NCBI RefSeq assembly: GCF_001625195.1
Contig: NC_054390.1
Coordinates: forward strand, 9,025,222 to 9,089,221
Length of the DNA: 64,000 bases
Direction of reading: 5' to 3'
From: Drechmeria coniospora
Lineage: Eukaryota > Ascomycota > Sordariomycetes > Hypocreales > Ophiocordycipitaceae
Numbering within the stretch: position 1 is the stretch's first letter; each line of letters starts with the position of its first letter. This document shows, in pieces, positions 12,777 through 23,719 of this stretch. Below the pieces are notes generated by a model. The model had not been told where the DNA came from. It was given only the letters and a program-made list of their open reading frames with translations, and did no database searches. The position numbers and the translations under genes are program-made.

Positions 12777-13440
12777 GAAGGCTTCGCGCAAGGCGTGGAA
12801 GCGACGGCGAGGGTCCAACTGAACTGTGCCAATAAACGGCGTACTTGGTGGCCACCTCGCCTGTCAAGTATTCCGCATTTGCGTTCCTCTCGACACGAGG
12901 GGACAATGAGCGGGATCAACGAAAATGCCGAATGGTAAATGGTCGATTCCTTGGTTCAACGCGAATCAAGCTTCGTTGGTGGTTCATGTATGCTGTAGGC
13001 ATGATGCTATTTGGAAGGCTTCCTCCCACTCGAGGGTTTCGATCTGCGAATCAAAATCACAGGGAGTCGAGATCGGTCAGATTCGACAGCGCCCATTTCT
13101 GCTCAGCACCCTCTTTCCTTGCCTTGCCAGGAATCATGGTTTTCGGCAACCGGTTTAGCACGATCGGGGCAGCTAGATCCTGGTTACCCGGAATGCGCCT
13201 TCGTGATACAACAAGGTGAACCAATGGAACGAACCTCGCAACGGGGGAGCAACGACGAAACCACGACGGAGGGTTCAGACATGATATGATTCGGACAGAT
13301 GAGAAGGGGAGAGGGCCCTTGGCTCATCGACGGGTGAGCTGGATCCGACAAGCGGTCGTGAAACAGGCTTCGGATGGGGAAAATAGAGGCATTTATGTTT
13401 GCTTATTGACGGCCAGGGGGGCCCGGTTCTGCTTGTGATT
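12777..13440. other. Spacer upstream of asparaginase
   Basis: No recognisable gene. It presumably contains the asparaginase promoter. Short frames exist on both strands but have no family features. Confidence 0.45.
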
Positions 13441-13686
13441 CTAGGGATAGGACATGCTCTCCGGAAAGTCCATTGCTCTCGTGCGGAAGTGCAAGACGCA
13501 CCAGCCGTCCTTTGACGCTTTCGCACAGCAGAACGAGACGCATTCCGGTCCGGTCCCTGCCGGCGTCGTCAACGGCAGGCAATCGACGCAAGCCATGGAC
13601 CGATCCATGCAGATGCCACGGGACACATGGCAGGCTGGGTTGAGGGCAAACGCTTGTCGTCCTTTTTTGAGCGGCGTCTCTGCCAT
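13441..13686 (-). CDS. Doubtful small cysteine-rich ORF, 81 residues
   Basis: The ATG at 13686 opens a frame of about 81 residues beginning MAETPLKKGRQ and containing eight Cys in its central part (for example CMDRSMACVDC and CVSFCC). There is no signal peptide, so a classical secreted effector is unlikely. The cysteine spacing could suit a small metal-binding or disulfide-rich protein. I do not recognise the family. It sits between the asparaginase promoter side and the 3' end of TFIIB on the same strand. It may be a real small gene, a last exon, or chance. Confidence 0.25.
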   Translation of the reverse strand: MAETPLKKGRQAFALNPACHVSRGICMDRSMACVDCLPLTTPAGTGPECVSFCCAKASKDGWCVLHFRTRAMDFPESMSYP

Positions 13687-13935
13687 GGTAGCTATTCTAG
13701 TCCTCGGGTGCCAAGGTGGGAGATGCGAACAAAGGAGAAAAGGGATTCTAATGCTGGAAACACATCTCAACAATCTAAAAATCGGCCCGCTCGACCGTCA
13801 ACCTCGCCACTTCGCCCAAACGCCCGAGAGTAGCCCTGTTCATTCTTTGCCGAAACGCCGGGACCAACCGTTCCGTCTCGCTCAAGCTGAAATGCGGCAG
13901 CCGAGACGGCCGTCATCGCCACGCCGGGTCGACTT

Positions 13936-14979
13936 CTATGCCTGCACCTGGGGTATGTTGTCCATGCTGGCTCCGTCTTCCAGCCACTCCTTCTTGATCA
14001 GCTGCTCGCGCGCGGCGAAGAGGTGCTTGTACGCCGTCTTGACGGTTCCGTCGCTCACGCCGGCCTGCTTGGCGATGGGCGTCGACGACCGCGGCTCGCC
14101 GACCAGGTGGCAGGCCATGTAGATGCAGGCGGCCGCGACCGACAGGGGCGACCTTCCGGCGAGCGCGGCGATGTCGTTTGCCTTTTCCGCGAGGTCGCGG
14201 GAGATTTTGGAAATCTTCTGCTGGTTCTTGAAGCCGAGCTGGGACACGTAGCGACCGCAAAAGTCCTCGGCGCCGACGGACGTGTTCTCGTAGTTGGTCA
14301 CCGTGTTCAGGCCGGTGGCGCCCTCGCCCTCGGTGTCCTGCAGCTTCTGCAGGAACTTCTGCAGCTGCTTGAAGACCCTTCCGACCTCCTTCTTGCTGAC
14401 GCTCGTGAGGTTGAAGATCTCCCGAAAGGTGCGCGGGACGTTGTTCTGGCGGCAGGCGATGAAGATGCAGCCGGCGATGACGGCCTCCTGCGGCTTGCCC
14501 TTCATGAACTTGTACTTGTCGACGAGCTTGAAGATGTGCTTGGCCGCGTTGGAGACGTTCTGGCCCATGTTGATGGCCTCGCAGAGGGAAACGATCTCCT
14601 TGTAGGCCTGCATGAGGCCCTTTTGCTGCTTGTCCTGGTTCGCGTTGTTCTGCGTCCGGGACAGGGCCTTGTGGGCCTTGGACTCGGAGAAGGCGACGGT
14701 GGTGGCGAGCTGCTCGCCCTCGATGAACTCGTCCTGCGGGCCGCCGACTCGGCTCGGGTCATCGCCACCATGGTCGTCGTTGGCAAAGGTGCGCCATTCG
14801 GACCGGGTATCGATGATGCGGGTGCCGACGACGACGCCGCAGCTTTGGCAGACCATGTCGCCGCTCGAGAACTCCTCCACCAGGTTGGGCGGGATCTCCT
14901 TGCAGTCGGGACAGCAGAGGATGTTGCTCAGGTCCTCTTGGAACCCGGCAGGATTTCCATCCACGCCCGTGGCGAGCAT
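13936..14979 (-). CDS. SUA7: Transcription initiation factor IIB (TFIIB)
   Basis: Uninterrupted 347-residue frame starting at the ATG at 14979. The N-terminal zinc ribbon is present: Cys23, Cys26, Cys44 and Cys47 in CCPDCKE...CQSCG. It is followed by the B-reader/B-linker stretch with IIDTRSEWRTF. Two cyclin-like repeats follow, roughly residues 125-210 and 225-320, with motifs GCIFIACRQNNVPRTFREI and AACIYMACHLVGEPRS. The protein bridges TBP-bound promoter DNA and RNA polymerase II and helps set the transcription start. Length is close to that of yeast and animal TFIIB. The frame upstream of 14979 stays open a little without a further ATG, so a short upstream coding exon cannot be excluded. 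It is transcribed divergently from TRP4. Confidence 0.95.
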   Translation of the reverse strand: MLATGVDGNPAGFQEDLSNILCCPDCKEIPPNLVEEFSSGDMVCQSCGVVVGTRIIDTRSEWRTFANDDHGGDDPSRVGGPQDEFIEGEQLATTVAFSESKAHKALSRTQNNANQDKQQKGLMQAYKEIVSLCEAINMGQNVSNAAKHIFKLVDKYKFMKGKPQEAVIAGCIFIACRQNNVPRTFREIFNLTSVSKKEVGRVFKQLQKFLQKLQDTEGEGATGLNTVTNYENTSVGAEDFCGRYVSQLGFKNQQKISKISRDLAEKANDIAALAGRSPLSVAAACIYMACHLVGEPRSSTPIAKQAGVSDGTVKTAYKHLFAAREQLIKKEWLEDGASMDNIPQVQA

Positions 14980-16181
14980 GCTGAGCCTGGGATCGATGAC
15001 CTGGCCGGGCCCAGTTGATTGCGGCCACGTCCGTCGGCGACTTTGGCTTCACCGGTTCCGTGTCGCCTCTGAAGCGTACGTGTCCCTGCTGCGAACCGAG
15101 GAGAGGAGCGGAGGAGAAGGAGGCGGGGGAGGACGGGGGGGGAAGAGAGGAGGGTTGGGCTGATCAATCAGCAGAGGGGCCGGACTTGAAGCCGAGTGGC
15201 AGGCTGCCGGCAAGCAAAGCCAACCTTTGCAGGCGGAGGAGCATGGCCAGAGCATGAACGACGGTTGTTGCTGAGTAATAATCGAACGTGGGGTGGGGCG
15301 GTAGCCATCCACAGCTAAGTAAAGCTAAGTAAGTACCTACTCCGTACTGTAGTATTAGTTGTACAAGCACTTACAGTGCATGTACAGTGCATGTACAACT
15401 ACTTAAGTACATTACGGAGTATTACTAAGTAAGCACAAAGTACGGAGTACAAGTACTTAAGTATTGCAAGTTAAGTACAAGTAATTCTTACATGTAGCTG
15501 TAAGCAAGTACAAAGTAATTACACAGTAAGTACAAGTTACGTACAGTAAGTACAATTTACGTACAATAAGTACAGAGTACGGAGCACTCTGTGCAGGACT
15601 CCGTACAAGTAGGCGTGTTGTATGTATGGTGTAGGGTAGGTGTACAAGTACTTGAATACTGCGGTTCGTACGGAGTACTCCGTGCAAGTGTTACTGTACA
15701 TGAACTGTGCTCCGTACTCCGCAAGTACAGTAAGTACTTACAGCATGTACTGTACTTACAGACAGAGTAAGCAATTACGGAGTAAGTAATACTCCGTAAT
15801 AAATACATCTACTTAATCACCAAGCGCTCGTATTCTCCGTCGGATAATCCGCTTTCCGTGTAGCTCCGTGGCTGACAAGTTGCCGGAGGTGGGGGCAAAG
15901 CTGATTAGGCCGAGATCGGCCGATGACGAGCCATTCGTCCCTCTCGTCTGCCAATGGAGCAGAAAGGAGTCGGATGGTCTGATTTGCGTCGAGACACGGC
16001 CGGTCATTCTCCATCTCCATCCATCACCATGAACAGGGCCAGCGAGAGATTTGACCGACAGATCAATTGAAGCTGAAGCAAGCGACACCCGGCACTCGCG
16101 CTACCCATCTGCGTCACATCACCCCGCAACGAGGCTCGCAACGATCAGTTCGTCTCCCGAGCCAAATCCAGCCGCCTCACC
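14980..16181. other. Divergent TFIIB/TRP4 spacer with GTAC-rich core
   Basis: The promoter-proximal parts (14980-15290 and 15830-16181) are GC-rich. The middle, about 15310-15800, is AT-richer and packed with GTAC words such as TACTCCGTAC (15340) and TACGGAGTACTCCGTG (about 15670). No gene or RNA was recognised. Confidence 0.55.
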
Positions 16182-17495
16182 ATGGCATCCCAAGGCGGCG
16201 CCGAGACCGGCAAGGAGCCGTTGCCTCCCGTCGACATCAAGCCGTTGCTCACGAAGCTCTGGCCGATGAATGCCGACGTCGCGCCCGAGGACATCTCCGA
16301 CGCCATCTCCCACTTCTTCACGAACCAGGTCACCGAGGCCCAGACGGCGTCGCTGCTGATGGCGCTGCACTTCACGGGGTTGGACTTTCGAGCCGACGTG
16401 CTCGCCAAGTGCGCCCATGCCATGCTCGAGGCTGCGGTCCCGATCCCCGTCGAGGAGCTCGCCGCCGTGCTCGCGCGTCGGGGACGGAAGGAGGGTCGCT
16501 ACGGAGGCGGCTTGGCAAGTCTTCCCGCCCGGCGGCGGCCATGTTCGCAGCACACCTTGACGTGACTAACTCGGCCGCGTGGGCAGTGCGACATCGTCGG
16601 GACCGGCGGTGACTCGCACAACACGTTCAACATCAGCACGACGGCCTCCATCATCGCCTCGGCCCTCCTCCTCGTCTCGAAGCACGGCAACAAGGCGAGC
16701 ACGTCCAAGTCGGGCAGCGCCGACATGGTCAACTGCATGCGGCCCCGGGCGCCCGTCATCGCCGCGGTGAAGCCCGACACGCTCGTCCGCGTGTACTCGG
16801 CCACCAACTACAGCTTCCTCTTCGCGCCCGTCTTCCACACGGGCATGCGCTACGTCGCGCCCATCCGCCGGCAGCTGCCGTGGAGGACTATCTTCAACAA
16901 CCTCGGGCCGCTCGCGAACCCGGTGGAGGACGTGCTCGAGGCGCGCGTCATCGGCGTCGGCCGACGCGACCTGGGGCCGGCCTTTGCCGAAGCGCTGCGA
17001 TCGTCGGGATGCCGCAAGGCCATGATCGTCTGCGGCGAGGAGGAGCTGGACGAGATCAGCTGCGCCGGCCCGACCTTGTGCTGGATGCTCAAGGAAACGG
17101 CTCCCGGCGGCACGGTGGAGGTGGAGGCCTTCCGCATCTCGCCAAGCGACTTTGGCGTCAAGCCTCACCCGCTGAGCGAGGTGTCGGGCGGCAAGGAGCC
17201 GGAGGAGAACGCGGGGATACTGAAGCGCATCCTGTGCGGCGAGCTGCCGGAGGAGGATCCCCTGATGGACTTTGTCCTCATCAACACGGCCGCGCTCTTC
17301 GTCGTCTCGGGCATCTGCGAGGCCGACACGAGCGACATGGGACACGGCGACGATGGCAAGGTCGAGACGGAACGCGGCCCGGCCGGTCAGCGCTGGAAGG
17401 AGGGGATTCGGCGGGCCAGATGGGCCATCAAGAGCGGCCAGGCCTGGGAGCAGTGGAACGCGTTTGTCGACGTCACCAACGAGATCGGTGCTTGA
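16182..17495 (+). CDS. TRP4: Anthranilate phosphoribosyltransferase
   Basis: Exons 16182-16514 and 16587-17495 give 413 residues. The ATG sits in a good context (TCACCATGG). The enzyme transfers phosphoribosyl from PRPP to anthranilate, the second step of tryptophan synthesis. The N-terminal helical domain ends in RRGRKEGRYGGGL. After the intron come CDIVGTGGDSHNTFNIST (PRPP-binding GTGGD loop), VSKHGNKASTSKSGSAD, FAPVFHTGMRYVAPIRRQL and FNNLGPLANP, all family hallmarks. The intron (16515-16586, 72 nt) uses a GC donor, GCAAGT, with a CAG acceptor. Its removal is required because the unspliced frame hits a stop and loses the link to CDIVGTGG. A roughly 30-residue insertion with charged residues lies near the C-terminus. 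Confidence 0.94.
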
Positions 17496-18002
17496 GGGAG
17501 ACGAGAGGACGTCGCGCTCACGGCCGGGCGAAATAGCCGCCACCCATGGGCACCACAAGATATAGCGCCTTCGGGTGGCTCGAGGAGCCCCTGATTGTTC
17601 ATTCAGCGCTGGCGTTCCAGCGAGGGACGCTAAGCCGATCACCACTAAGCGGCAGGGGCCGTCCGGGTAAGCTGCCGGCTCCCCTGGGCGTCACCAACTC
17701 GGTACCTAGAAATTCCAACAGTATTATTTTTATTTTAATAATCACCTGATATACCGTACAGATAGAGATACCCAGTGAGTACTCCGTGCGCTGTGACGTA
17801 CTGTACTTGCATGTACTTGCTCCTCACCGTAATGTACTCGCTACGATCCCATAATCCATGTACTTCCCTGTACCGTACACCGAAGTAGGCACGGAGTACG
17901 GAGTACGTCGGCCTAGGAAGCACCACCAAAGTAGACCGAGGGATGACATCGTGATCTTCTCCTCCCACTTGCATCCGACCTTTCCACCGGCAGCAAATCG
18001 GC
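17496..18002. other. Spacer between TRP4 and the CoA-transferase gene
   Basis: TRP4 3' region, then a short AT-rich tract and a cluster of GTAC words near 17740-17910 (for example ACGGAGTACGGAGTAC). It then leads into the CoA-transferase promoter. No gene was seen. Confidence 0.5.
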
Positions 18003-19723
18003 ATGTCTGCCGTGCTCAGGACTTGTGCGCGACCCGTGTCGGCGGCGGCAGCTCGACGGACGAAGCCGAACGGCACATGCATCCCTCCTCGCCGCTACTC
18101 CTCTGCGACGCCTGCGACGGCGACGGCACCTCTACCCCTCGATGGCTACCGCGTCCTCGACATGACCCGCGTCCTCGCCGGTGTAGGTGTGCGGAAAGGC
18201 AACTTTGACGTCCGTCCCGTCTGCTGACCAGTGACACGCCAAACACCAGCCATACTGCACGCAGATTCTTGGAGACTTGGGGTCAGTACCTTGCCGTCCG
18301 TCCACGTTCCCTTTTACCTACCCTTCCCCCTCCGCTCCCACTTCCACTTCCATGTCCGAATCGAATTCCAGCAACCTCAATTCGGTTACCGGCCACTGGC
18401 TGACGTAGGCCACACGCCTTTCTGCAGTGCCGAGGTCATCAAGATCGAGCACCCCGTACGTGGAGATGATACCCGCGCTTGGGGTCCTCCCTACGCCGCC
18501 TACAAACCCGAGTCCGGCGTCGAGGGCCCTGGCGAGGCAGCCTACTTTCTCGGGGTATGAACATTCTCGCGGCACGTCGCTCGAAACGCCAAATCCCTCC
18601 CCCTCGCCGCCTGCCACGCCCCATCTCACGCATCGTGCTCGTGGCCTAGGCAAACCGCAACAAGAAGTCGGTCGGGCTCTCCTTTCAGCACAAGGGCGGC
18701 GTCGACATCCTCCACAAGCTCGTCGCCAAGTGCGACATCCTCGTCGAGAATTACCTTCCCGGCACGCTGAAAAAGTACGGCATGGACTACGACACCCTCC
18801 GGCGCATCAACCCGGCCCTCATATACGCCTCCATCACCGGCTACGGCCAGACCGGCCCCTACTCCAACCGAGCCGGGTACGACGTCATGGTCGAGGCCGA
18901 GTTCGGTCTCATGCACATCACCGGCTCGCGGGATGGCCCTCCCGTCAAGGTCGGCGTCGCCGTGACGGATCTCACGGCGGGCCTCTACACGAGCAACAGC
19001 ATCATGGCCGCGTTGCTCGGACGGTCCCGAACGGGCAAGGGCCAGCACATTGACGTCGCGCTGAGCGACTGCCAAACGGCCACGTTGGCCAACATTGCCA
19101 GCAGCTGCCTCGTAAGCGGCGAGCGGGACACTGGTCGCTGGGGGACGGCCCATCGTACGAACTTTGCCGCACCGCTCCCCTCTTCCACCCGCGTTCCGCG
19201 TCGCTGACTCTCCCCAGCCTCGATCGTGCCCTACCGCTCGTTCAAGACCAAGGATGGCGACATTCTCTTCGGCGGCGGCAACGATCGCCTCTTCGGCGTC
19301 CTGTGCGACGGCCTCGGCCGGCCGGCCTGGAAGGACGAGGCCAAGTTCAAGACGAATCCCGACAGGGTGGCCAACCGCGTCGAGCTCGAGGCGGAGATCG
19401 AGGCCATCTCGCGGACGAAAAAGACGCAGGAATGGCTCGACATATTCGAGGGGACGGGCATGCCCTACGCTGCCGTCAACGACGTCCGCGACACGCTCGA
19501 CCACGCCCACACAAAGGCTCGCAACATGGTCATCGAGATGGAGCACGAGGCCTGCGGGCCCATCAAGATGGTAAACACGCCCGTAAAGTTCTCGGAAAGC
19601 CAGCCCGCCGTCCGGTCGGCGCCTCCGCTGCTCGGGCAACACACGGTCGAGGTATTGGGCGAGCATCTAGGATTGAGCGAGTCGGAAATCGTTGGCCTCA
19701 AGGAACAGGGTATCGTCTCCTAG
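18003..19723 (+). CDS. Class III (CaiB/BaiF-type) CoA-transferase, probably mitochondrial
   Basis: Five exons: 18003-18182, 18250-18281 (32 nt), 18428-18554, 18650-19154 and 19218-19723. They join in frame to 449 residues. The N-terminus is Arg/Ser/Ala-rich without acids and ends in RRYSS, a typical mitochondrial presequence. The mature part reads PLDGYRVLDMTRVLAG, then PYCTQILGDLG joined across introns to AEVIKIEHP, then GDDTRAWGPPYA, and TGYGQTGPY. The region VAVTDLTAG, Asp near residue 220, lies where this family has its catalytic aspartate. The closest known roles are succinyl-CoA:glutarate/hydroxymethylglutarate CoA-transferase (SUGCT-like) or formyl-CoA transferase. Substrate is an inference from the mitochondrial signal and family resemblance. 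Confidence 0.9.
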
Positions 19724-19993
19724 ACGGTAGGGGAGAGCGCGGCGGTGATGGTGTGGCTGGCTGTACGTATGTATGTACATGGTGCAACTGCCTCGGTTTG
19801 GAACAATTTTTGACGGTCTTGTCCACCATTTATCTGCCTGCGCATGAATGAATGTGCGTATTCCAAGCAGCGTGGTTGTAACGAACGCGTCAACGCCCAT
19901 GATGCTTGCGTAACGCAGCGGCCGCCAAGCACTGGCGAGTGTCCAAAATCTGCGTTCTGTCTGTGGATCAGGCACGCCCATATCGACCGCTTT

Positions 19994-21825
19994 CTAGGTC
20001 GTTGGGGGACTCCTGTGGCCGTTGCAGATGACCAGGCACTGTCGTTCGGACCAAATCCACTCTAGTTTGCCCGCGCGAGATAATTGCATGTGCTGGAAGT
20101 CTCCGTCCTTGTCCGGTCGGCATGTGCCAACTTCAAGAACATAAGGGTATCCGCCGGGCCGCTTTCCGAATGTGAGAAACCACAAAGGTGCTTCGGTGAC
20201 GGAAAAGCGGTCTCCTAATCGGTCGAGCCTGGTTTTCCCAACGCTTCCTCGGTGTCCACCGGGGAAGTGAAGGAGTAGGCCGGTCACGGCCGTACCTCCA
20301 CTCGCGAGACAGGGAGTAATTTCTTCCAGTTGGTGGAGAGAATGTGAAGTGAAGAAATAGTTGTCGATAGACAGGAAGATATTGTTGGATGACGGTTGGG
20401 GCTGGTGAAAAAACACGTACTCGTGTTTCGGAGCAGCGGTCGCAAATGCCAGAGATCCGATTCCGTCGTCCGAAGTCTGAAAGTAGATGCGACTCAGCTT
20501 CGGACCAGGTCGCTCGATTAAGGCAAATGGACTCTGGTTTGTCCTTCGATAGACTCCGGCGACGAAGACTCGGCCTGTATTCGTCACGAACTGCGTGTAC
20601 GGTCAGAATCGGAAAGGGGTTCGAGTACGCTCGCCAACCTACCGCGATGCTCTGTTCTCGTGAGTAGGGGGATCTCTGCTGCCATATTTGTGTGATGAGT
20701 TCGCCGTGGTCTACTGGCATGTGGAGCCAGGAACCAGGCCGAATGGATTGGTAAAAGGCCGTATCTTCATCAGCTGTATGGCTATGAATATGAACTAGGC
20801 CGCAATCCCAAAGAAAGGAGTAGCCCGTCGCCTTTGGATGATTGCATAGGAAAGAGGCCATGCGAGCAGGTGCCCGATGCGAGCTGTCATGGGTGAAGTG
20901 ATGGAATCGGGGCGTTCTTGGTTCCGGGACGCTCCAGGTGACCACATCACGATCACCACATACTAGGCGCCGAAGCTTGATGCCCTAACAGACAATGAAC
21001 CAGGAATCCACGGCGTATAGATGCAAAACTTACATCCGTCTCGACATCGACTTTCATTCCCGTGCGATCAAGCGGGATGGTCCGCCACCAAGTCCCAGGT
21101 GTTTCGTGTACATAGTCCGACGCAGGAAAGTCGGCAAGCCGTAGATCCGTAATACCAAGGTGATTCTCTGCCACGAGCAGACACTCGGGAGCACGGCCGA
21201 CATTGAAAGCAAGTGATGGGCGTCCGTCTCCTATAGGAGAGCTGGAGAGCGATGAAAGGTAACTTATGCCCTCGAAATCGGTACGATCATACCACCACAC
21301 CTTCTCAGCTGTCAGGGTACTGCTCGTGGAGAGGCCGCCAGGGTCAGGCAGGACTGCACGGGCGCCCAGTAACGCGTAATGCTATAAAAGCTGGTCTGCC
21401 ACGTGAAGCCAGAGATCCGGGCTTAAGTTTCTCGACTTGCGCGGCCCTTTGACCGCGTAGGAAGCAACTAGTTCGGGCCATAAACGAGCTCGCAGCCACA
21501 AGCGACGCCGGCGTTCTTCGCCCTCGGTGGCCTTGTGGCGATGCTTTGTTACTCGAAGCAATGCTTGCAGGCAGGTCGGCTCTATCACCTGCTGGCAATA
21601 CGCATGGCGATCGTGATGAGCTTCTAGGCATTCGATGTCGCTGCAGACAATCTGCACCGGCGGGGACGAACCGGCATGAGGAGCCAATCATTCCTCCAAG
21701 TCGTCTGCACACCCGTTAGCTCTCGGAGCATGAAGGATAAGGAAGCACAGACTTATGCTGTCGGCCGGTTCGAGGGCAAATTGGCAGAGCGCACAACGTG
21801 GCGAGATGTGAATGTCAAAGGCCAT
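19994..21825 (-). pseudogene. F-box-like fungal gene interrupted by an in-frame TAG
   Basis: Reading from the ATG at 21825 the first exon encodes a CxxC start (PRCALCQFALEP) like fungal F-box proteins with an N-terminal Cys motif. After an intron whose exact ends I could not fix (about 21720-21650), the frame gives DIECLEAHHDRHAYC, RRRRLWLRARLWPELV and the F-box-like LSPDLWLHVADQLL. It then hits TAG at 21384-21382, and the same frame resumes HYALLGARAVLP and runs on. Introns 21033-20985 (GTAAGT) and 20642-20591 (GTAGGT) join the remaining exons in frame to a stop at 19994. Everything after the TAG looks intact, so this is a single lesion, a sequencing error, or an unusual intron (a 72-nt GTCAAA...TATAG intron is possible but would delete the F-box core). 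Such F-box-like families are expanded in Hypocreales. Substrate is unknown. Confidence 0.5.
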
Positions 21826-22743
21826 GACGACGGGCAAGGAAAGGACAGCAACGAGGCAATACTACCGTACATGTATTTCGCTTCCGGTTCTAAACACACA
21901 AAGGTAACGATTCGAGATTGTGAAAAATGGACGGCAGCGTCCTGCGCTGGGCTCGAGCAGTTCCAGCCAAGGCGGTGACAACCCTGACTAATCTCAGCCC
22001 GGCTTCGTAAGCTGGGTCGCCTCCCTATGAGCCCCCTCCTTGAGATGATATGATAACTGGAGCGCGGCAGGTACAGGAAGTGGTCCGTCTCCTCGGATCT
22101 TTCCGAAAAATGTTGAAATGAAAAAGGCCCGTTTGTCATTTGCGTCTATGTATTCTTCTTTCGCATAGCTGACCTTGCTTTCTCCAAAGGACGCAGTTCG
22201 TTCGACCTTGTTCATGTTGTTCAGCTCAAACGACTAGCAACGGGCCTTTGTACCCCAGGGTTGTCATGCCTTATAGGACAAGTAAGCGTGCCACTTGGAA
22301 CAGGGCCCTGTTAGCCAGCTTCTTGACTCAATACTGTGCGTCAGGTACTGTTCAAGGCAGCGATACTCGCACTCTGTCGGATTCCGGCGCTCACAGCTCA
22401 GGACTCGGACCGGAGCTCGGAACCGCAGAGGCTCACGAAGGAGGAGTCCGGCCGTCCAGCGCTGTGCAGAACGGAGATGGGTGGAGCAGCGAGACGGCAT
22501 GACTCCGTATTGCAACAGTGGATCGATCGGCTAGGAATCGGATCGATCAGGCTCAAGTGGGGGGCGAGAAAGCCTGCATGATGTTGAAGGCGACGTGTGA
22601 ATGGCTGATGATTGAATAAAATTTGTTCTGGTACGCATCTGGCGAGCCATGGCATTGTAGGCAGCGTGTAGCCTAGATATAATTGTTGCAGCCGGAGTGA
22701 ACGAAATGAATTTTGCCGCTGCTGGCACTGGGCCATGGCATGC
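21826..22743. other. Spacer with no supported gene
   Basis: Lies between the start of the F-box-like gene and the stop of the kinase-like fragment. Short frames occur on both strands, none with family features. Confidence 0.4.
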
Positions 22744-23418
22744 TCAGACCTCCAATAATCTCCGCGACACCATGACGCACTTCCCATCCCAGAGTGCATT
22801 CCTAGTCTCTGCATCGTGGTGGAGGACACCGCAGTCGTGTATCTCGGAGACCGCCATCGAGACCTTTGCTATAATTCCAGATTCCATCCGGCCGGTAATG
22901 CCGGTGAGGGTGTGCCCGGCGTAACTTGGAAAGAGAAATGCAGTGCAAAGCCAGTTGTTGACATAGTGCGAGAGCGCCAGGTTGACGGCCCAAAGGCAGA
23001 CTGGGATGTGGGTGCCTTGTATGCTGCACAGTCCTTCATACAGGTCGTTGTCGTGACGCAAAACCTTCACGTGACCTTCCTTCGCACCCTTGGCCGCCAG
23101 CGTGTGGCCAGCCTCGGACAGTTGAACCTTGAAGAGTGACCCTCGTACGTCTTGTGGCATCAAACCACTCCTGCGCTGCCGATCCCCCTCGAGCGGCTTG
23201 GTGAACGAAGGCGAAGACCGGCAACTCTTGGCTCGTGGTCTTGGGGCTGACACGCCTGTCAGGCTCGCCGAGGACTCGGAAACGGTTTCGTCATCTTGGC
23301 TCAAGTGTTGACGGCTTTTGAGTGCATCGGTGCCTTGCAGGCCGAGGCTGTATGGCAGACGATTGTTGCCGTAGACTCCGGCGAGCAGCTTTTGGACTGC
23401 ATTTTCAAAGATGATCAA
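22744..23418 (-). pseudogene. Protein-kinase-like gene fragment
   Basis: An open stretch of about 220 codons without an early in-frame ATG; a TAG lies just upstream. Recognisable segments are LFKVQLSEAGHTLAAKGAKEG, YEGLCSIQGTHIPVCLWAVNL, LFPSYAGHTL and the catalytic-loop-like GVLHHDAETRNALW. They match the order seen in a fungal protein-kinase-like family (typical loop VLHRDAEPRNIL). The usual next element, a metal-binding Asp in a VIDFERA-like strand, is missing: the frame ends after CVMVSRRLLEV with TGA. The N-terminal third of the family is also not visible. I therefore call it a truncated, probably non-functional copy. It lies in the same block as the interrupted F-box-like gene and the decayed coiled-coil frame. 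Confidence 0.55.
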
Positions 23419-23719
23419 TCCCTATCCGCTGCCGATGGGCTTGTTGCATGACGACATCACGTATACTAGCTGATGTGGCGACGGGAATTCATGGGCAGAA
23501 AAGAAGCTCCCGTCGGCTGCCATTTTATTCCATATTTTCTTCCTTCTTCGTGGCGAGGTTGTCCCAGGGCATCATTCGTCGAGGGACGATGCGGCTTGGT
23601 GGTTTCGTGCTATGCCCCCGGGTCGTGAGCGTTTCGTCGGTGATGTCATTTATATTTATTGCCAGCCTGAGTCGGTGACAGCCCTCAAGATACTCGGAGA
23701 TTGTATCGTGGTCGTTCAG
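23419..23719. other. Short spacer upstream of the kinase-like fragment
   Basis: Nothing recognised. An in-frame TAG near 23428 separates the fragment from any upstream exon in the same frame. Confidence 0.35.

Noticed and set aside
13454..14122. 222-codon plus-strand frame across the TFIIB 3' end
   Set aside because: Half of it is antisense to TFIIB and it has no motif.
14023..15018. 331-codon plus-strand frame opposite TFIIB
   Set aside because: Antisense shadow; Leu/Val/Gly-rich translation with no motif, whereas TFIIB on the other strand is unmistakable.
16566..17645. 359-codon minus-strand frame across TRP4
   Set aside because: Antisense shadow of TRP4.
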